From Labilibaculum sp. (GTDB lineage Bacteria; Bacteroidota; Bacteroidia; Bacteroidales; Marinifilaceae), in contig JADGFH010000194.1 of the NCBI GenBank assembly GCA_016743925.1, positions 1-9,190 on the forward strand: a stretch of 9,190 nt of DNA, in the 5' to 3' direction. A program made the translations under genes and the position numbers. Shown here in pieces: positions 6,492 to 9,190 of this stretch. The notes under the pieces were generated by a model. It was given only the letters and a program-made list of their open reading frames with translations. It searched no databases and had not been told where the DNA came from. The first letter of the stretch is position 1. Every line of letters starts with the position of its first letter.

Positions 6492-7451
6492 TTAATTGTT
6501 TAGTTTTTGATAGACTCGTCTTGGATTAATAATGAAATACCAAATAACAAACAGTAGGGAACAAATAATAATGACCCAACTTAGCCACATTGACATTTCG
6601 GTATGTCGGGTTACATAACCTTCTAAAAAGCCTGCAACTATAAACATTGGAATTATTCCTACAATAATTTTAATGCCTTTACTTACTCCTATTTGCATGG
6701 ATGTTTTACGAGGTAAAGTGCCGGGGAATATGATACTGTTTCCCAAAACAATTCCTGCTGCTCCCGAAATAATAATTGCTGATATTTCAAGTGTTCCATG
6801 AATCCAGATGACTCGGGTACTTTCCCAGAATAATCCATTCTCAACAAAGAAATAGGTGAAACTTCCCAGCATAATTCCATTATTGAAAAGAACGTACCCT
6901 GTACCAAATGCAGTAAGGATCCCAAAAACAAAAGCCATAAAGGATACTTTAATATTGTTAATGGTAATTCCAAGAAACATTTGGGTTTGTCCTTCGTGTT
7001 TATAAACGGCCATTGGATCTCCTTTTTTGATATTATCAATGGTCATATTTACGTAGTTATCACCAAGAATAGAACGTACAAAAGATTGATCCTTACTTGT
7101 AGAAACAACACCTAAAAGTGTTGAGGTAAGAAATATTAATAAAGAATACAGTAATTGTTTTCTTGTTTGAAAAAGAATTAAGGGTAAATCGGTAGTCCAA
7201 AATTGCTTAAATTTTCCTTTTTTAGCTTTCTGATTTTTATAGATTTCCTGATGAATACTTACACTTAATTGATTCAGGTAATCAGTTGTTGAAGAATTCG
7301 GATAAAAGGTTTGTGCGTAAGCTAAGTCATCCGTTAATTGAATGTATAAATCGGCAATGGCATCTGGATCACTATGTGATTCATTATCAAGAAGATTTTC
7401 AAATTCCTTCCATTTTTTGCTATTACGATCTAAGAAAACTACTTCTTTCAT
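6492..7451 (-). CDS. SpoIIM/DUF95 family membrane protein
   Basis: First gene of the minus-strand operon, 319 residues. A soluble, mainly helical N-terminus (1-95, including AIADLYIQLTDDLAYAQTFYP at 31-51) precedes about six membrane segments (near 99-117, 167-188, 192-206, 219-240, 258-276 and 290-308). The family signature HGTLEISAIIISGAAG is at 218-233, and the second conserved block FLEGYVTR is at 275-282. In endospore formers SpoIIM works with SpoIID and SpoIIP in septal peptidoglycan remodelling during engulfment. This organism shows no sporulation genes here, and DUF95 homologues next to RDD, MoxR and DUF58 genes are widespread in non-sporulating bacteria. The sporulation name should therefore not be read as function. 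A promoter candidate lies 26-56 bases upstream, and the gene is divergent from the RDD gene. Confidence 0.92.
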   Translation of the reverse strand: MKEVVFLDRNSKKWKEFENLLDNESHSDPDAIADLYIQLTDDLAYAQTFYPNSSTTDYLNQLSVSIHQEIYKNQKAKKGKFKQFWTTDLPLILFQTRKQLLYSLLIFLTSTLLGVVSTSKDQSFVRSILGDNYVNMTIDNIKKGDPMAVYKHEGQTQMFLGITINNIKVSFMAFVFGILTAFGTGYVLFNNGIMLGSFTYFFVENGLFWESTRVIWIHGTLEISAIIISGAAGIVLGNSIIFPGTLPRKTSMQIGVSKGIKIIVGIIPMFIVAGFLEGYVTRHTEMSMWLSWVIIICSLLFVIWYFIINPRRVYQKLNN

Positions 7452-7476
7452 TTAGGGTTTTTCTATAAAACAATGC

Positions 7477-7507
7477 TAAAGTTATCGTAATTCATGAAAT
7501 TTACAAA
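7477..7507 (-). promoter_or_regulatory. Promoter candidate for the SpoIIM-MoxR operon
   Basis: Read on the minus strand, TTTG (7507-7504) is followed after exactly 19 bases by TAACTTTA (7484-7477). This matches the Bacteroidota sigma-ABfr form TTTG-N19-21-TAnnTTTG with one mismatch at the last base. Transcription would start near 7470, giving a leader of about 20 bases before the ATG at 7451. A second copy of TAAAGTTA on the plus strand (7516-7523) has no correctly spaced -33 partner. Confidence 0.6.
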
Positions 7508-7597
7508 TCTTATATTAAAGTTAAATTGTAAGAGGGGAGACTAACTAGCAATAAGACAATAGAATGATTTTAAATGTTGAAAATAATTAATTGAAAA

Positions 7598-7629
7598 TTT
7601 CTTTTACTTTCTTATGATAGGTATCTTCG
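7598..7629 (+). promoter_or_regulatory. Possible promoter for the RDD gene
   Basis: TATCTTCG (7622-7629) matches TAnnTTTG with one mismatch, and TTTC (7598-7601) sits 20 bases upstream as a weak -33 element. The start would fall near 7636, leaving a short leader rich in A ahead of the ATG at 7653. The match is modest, but nothing better lies in the 201-base divergent region. Confidence 0.4.
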
Positions 7630-7652
7630 TTTGCACATAAAAAAAGATAGCA

Positions 7653-8369
7653 ATGGCAGATGTAGGAATAGAAACAACGCAAAATGTTCGTATTAATTTT
7701 CAATTGGCGAGTGTAGGTGAAAGAATTTCAGCTAGTTTACTTGATTTATTGTTTTTCTTTGTCGTGTATATGCTTCTAATGTTACTCGCGGGTCTATTAG
7801 GAAAAGGTTTTGTTTGGGGCTTGTTGTTCATGATTCCTATGTTGTTTTATACATTGCTGTTTGAAGTTTTTATGAATGGGCAAACGCCAGGAAAAAAGAT
7901 CTTGAAAATTAAAGTGAGTACTGTTGATGGATCTGCACCTACTTTTTCGAATTATTTGATTAGGTGGACGTTTAGATTGGTTGATATTTCATTGACTTAT
8001 GGAATCTGCGGTATTCTCTGTATTGTAATAGGCGAAAAAGGACAACGTTTAGGCGATATTCTAGCTAAAACAACAGTAATTAAAACCAAGCGAAAAGTAT
8101 CAATTCAAAATACAATTTTAGTTGATATTCCGGAAAATTACGAACTTGTTTTTCCAGAGTCAAAAAATATTAATGAACGAGATCTTCCGTTGTTCAAAAA
8201 AGTGATTGCTAAGATTGAGACTTTGGAAGATCCAGTTGAGAAATTACAATTTGGTTTACGCGCACGAAAAAATGTGATGGAAAAGCTAGGAATTAAAACT
8301 GAAATGCAACCCGTACAGTTTTTTAAATCATTAATTACTGACTATAATTTCATTCACCGCGATAGATAG
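7653..8369 (+). CDS. RDD family membrane protein with cytosolic C-terminal extension
   Basis: A 238-residue protein whose first 145 residues form an RDD domain. GERISASLLDLL (22-33) contains the defining R24 and D31; the first membrane segments span about 30-49 and 53-72. NGQTPGKKILKIKV (75-88) is the typical Q-T-PGK loop, RWTFRLVD (104-111) follows, a third hydrophobic segment is at about 112-127, and RLGDILAKTTVI (132-143) closes the domain. Residues about 148-238 are soluble and charged (NERDLPLFKKVIAKIETLED), which is longer than a minimal RDD protein. RDD proteins are of poorly known function; some have been linked to ion or solute transport. It is divergent from the SpoIIM gene, with which RDD genes frequently pair, so it is likely part of the same MoxR-linked membrane system. 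The ATG at 7653 has an A-rich upstream and no clear Shine-Dalgarno. A strong terminator follows the stop. Confidence 0.9.
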   Translation: MADVGIETTQNVRINFQLASVGERISASLLDLLFFFVVYMLLMLLAGLLGKGFVWGLLFMIPMLFYTLLFEVFMNGQTPGKKILKIKVSTVDGSAPTFSNYLIRWTFRLVDISLTYGICGILCIVIGEKGQRLGDILAKTTVIKTKRKVSIQNTILVDIPENYELVFPESKNINERDLPLFKKVIAKIETLEDPVEKLQFGLRARKNVMEKLGIKTEMQPVQFFKSLITDYNFIHRDR

Positions 8370-8386
8370 ACTGTTAAAAATATAGT

Positions 8387-8422
8387 AAGAGGCAGAAAAA
8401 ATAATTTTCCGCCTCTTTTTTT
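8387..8422 (+). terminator. Intrinsic terminator of the RDD gene
   Basis: AAGAGGCAGAAAA (8387-8399) pairs with TTTTCCGCCTCTT (8405-8417), giving 12 pairs with one A-C mismatch and a five-base loop. A run of seven T (8416-8422) overlaps the end of the stem. It begins 18 bases after the RDD stop. Confidence 0.9.
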
Positions 8423-8439
8423 GTGTCCTTTTTTCAACT

Positions 8440-8471
8440 TCTGTACTTTTAAGTGTATTAAAATAGCTTTG
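8440..8471 (+). promoter_or_regulatory. Orphan promoter-like element between two hairpins
   Basis: TAGCTTTG (8464-8471) is a perfect TAnnTTTG element, and TCTG (8440-8443), one mismatch from TTTG, lies 20 bases upstream. It starts 18 bases past the RDD terminator and points away from any plus-strand gene in the window. The predicted start near 8478 leads into the structured stretch at 8487-8565. Confidence 0.45.
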
Positions 8472-8477
8472 ATTACG

Positions 8478-8570
8478 AAAAGAAAACAGTTACTTGCGAT
8501 AATTGTATTGAACCACAATGCAAGTTGCTAATAATGATAAAGGCCATCCATTTAGGATAGCCTTTCTTGT
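8478..8570 (+). ncRNA. Candidate small RNA, unknown family
   Basis: Inferred from a promoter-like element just upstream, a stable internal fold and a terminal hairpin. ACTTGC (8492-8497) pairs with GCAAGT (8520-8525), and ATTGT (8502-8506) pairs with ACAAT (8515-8519), around an eight-base loop with a GATA bulge on one side; three further outer pairs are possible past a T-T mismatch. The 3' end would be the hairpin at 8539-8565. I recognise no known RNA family. The fold could also work on the minus strand, as part of the 3' untranslated region of the gene at 8586. Confidence 0.3.
8539..8565 (-). terminator. Terminator-like hairpin after the 8586 gene, possibly bidirectional
   Basis: AAAGGCCATCC (8539-8549) pairs with GGATAGCCTTT (8555-8565), 10 of 11 positions, around the loop ATTTA. 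On the minus strand the stem begins 20 bases after the stop of the partial gene and is followed by TTTATCATTATT. On the plus strand it is followed by CTTGTATAT. Neither U-tract is strong, so termination may be partial. Confidence 0.6.
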
Positions 8571-8585
8571 ATATAATGCCAATTC

Positions 8586-9190
8586 TTAGTATCTGTTATA
8601 GAAACGTCTTAGTTCTGCAGTTAAATCAGTGTAAATTGGTTTTGTAAACTCTACAAATAAATCTTGATGTGCAGGAGGTAAAATAGGTTCATTATCGCAA
8701 ATATTTAATTCCTCTTTCGTTAAAGCTCTTTCGTCTCCATTGAAATGTCCCCACTGATGGTACCAATTAAATTGACCACTAAACTGTTTGTTGTTCACTT
8801 CTTTTTTGTTGTCAAATTCAATAATGTGAAGAGATAGCATTCCTTTTGAAATTACTTCTCGCTTATGAACGTGTAATTTAGCTTTTACCTTATTAAAAAC
8901 CTTAATGGTTTCTCCAGTCTTTAATTTGGTTTTCCCAACCTCTACACTATCAGCGCTTACAACTTCCCTTTCAATGTCAGTATCATGCGTTTCACCAATT
9001 ATAAAATCTTCAAAACGCATTCCTATAATCTGATCAGGATATTCTAGTTTCTCTAATTCAGCTTGTTTAGGCGTATAGAAACGAACAAATTTTCTTTTGA
9101 TATTGTGAAAAATATATTGTGTTACTTGATCTTGAAAAAATTCTGCTGTTAATTTATATTTAGTGGAATTAACTGGTACATGATCAATGA
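8586..9190 (-). CDS. Hypothetical protein, 5'-truncated by the window edge
   Basis: Not recognised. An in-frame ATG occurs at 9020, but the frame stays open upstream all the way to 9190, and the added residues look like real protein (YKLTAEFFQDQVTQY, then IKRKFVRFYTPKQAE, then LEYPDQIIG just before that methionine). The true start is therefore outside the window, and about 200 C-terminal residues are visible. They are polar, with alternating short strands (KLKTGETIKVFNKVKAKLHV, EVISKGMLSLHIIEF) and an aromatic-rich block (FNWYHQWGHF), ending in LTAELRRFYNRY. No membrane segment, signal peptide or catalytic motif is visible in this part. The protein is probably a cytosolic or exported beta-rich protein with a helical C-terminus. 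It runs toward the RDD gene, is separated from it by two hairpins, and shows no link to the MoxR locus. Confidence 0.75.
   Translation of the reverse strand, partial: IDHVPVNSTKYKLTAEFFQDQVTQYIFHNIKRKFVRFYTPKQAELEKLEYPDQIIGMRFEDFIIGETHDTDIEREVVSADSVEVGKTKLKTGETIKVFNKVKAKLHVHKREVISKGMLSLHIIEFDNKKEVNNKQFSGQFNWYHQWGHFNGDERALTKEELNICDNEPILPPAHQDLFVEFTKPIYTDLTAELRRFYNRY

Noticed and set aside
6689..7039. Minus-strand open frame of 116 codons in another frame of the SpoIIM gene
   Set aside because: The same strand already encodes the SpoIIM signature in frame; this is an out-of-frame shadow of hydrophobic codons.
7286..7468. Plus-strand open frame of 60 codons antisense to the SpoIIM start
   Set aside because: It covers the operon's start region antisense to it, with no supporting features.
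7516..7523. Second TAAAGTTA copy as another minus-strand -7 element
   Set aside because: The nearest TTG equivalent on the minus strand (7549-7551) leaves a 25-base spacer, too long for the Bacteroidota promoter form.
8518..8589. Small plus-strand open frame of 23 codons (MQVANNDKGHPF...) in the intergenic region
   Set aside because: It runs through the terminator-like hairpin and into the stop of the opposing gene, and has no ribosome-binding context; the structured-RNA reading explains the stretch better.
701..9190. Possible defence island or mobile element
   Set aside because: There is no integrase, transposase, inverted terminal repeat, tRNA junction or defence effector domain. The MoxR cluster has intact housekeeping-like members and uniform AT-rich composition.

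Overview
The window looks like chromosomal DNA from a Bacteroidota bacterium, probably a marine member of the Marinilabiliales/Bacteroidales (lineage inferred from protein character, not proven). It is AT-rich. Its promoter-like elements fit the Bacteroidota TTTG-N19-21-TAnnTTTG form, there are few Shine-Dalgarno sequences, and the gene order is of a kind I associate with this phylum.

Layout. Positions 10-699 (+) encode a HAD-family phosphohydrolase. It meets, tail to tail with one base between the stop codons, a long minus-strand gene row (7451 down to 701). Read 5' to 3' this row is: a SpoIIM/DUF95 membrane protein, a polytopic membrane protein of unknown function, a DUF4129 protein, a DUF4350 protein, a MoxR AAA+ ATPase, a DUF58 protein with a vWA-like fold, and a secreted cyclophilin-type peptidyl-prolyl isomerase. 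Gaps are short or negative (20, -8, -4, 12, 47 and 45 bases), so the first six genes look like one operon; the isomerase may be its last gene or an independent one. A good promoter candidate (TTTG-N19-TAACTTTA on the minus strand) lies just ahead of the SpoIIM gene. Divergent from it, at 7653-8369 (+), is an RDD-family membrane protein ending at a strong intrinsic terminator.

The SpoIIM, DUF4129, DUF4350, MoxR, DUF58 and RDD set is a recurrent MoxR-type locus. A MoxR ATPase is expected to act with its vWA-like DUF58 partner as a chaperone-like or remodelling machine. The neighbouring proteins provide membrane-embedded parts (SpoIIM, RDD, the 284-residue protein) and membrane-anchored parts with periplasmic regions (DUF4350, DUF4129). 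I know of no established substrate for this form of the locus.

Positions 8423-8585 lie between two hairpins. They carry a promoter-like element, an 11-bp interrupted stem-loop and a second hairpin, together a candidate small RNA of about 90 nt. The window ends inside an unrecognised minus-strand gene (8586-9190) whose reading frame stays open to the edge, so its 5' end is missing. No tRNA, rRNA, CRISPR array, insertion sequence or phage gene was seen.
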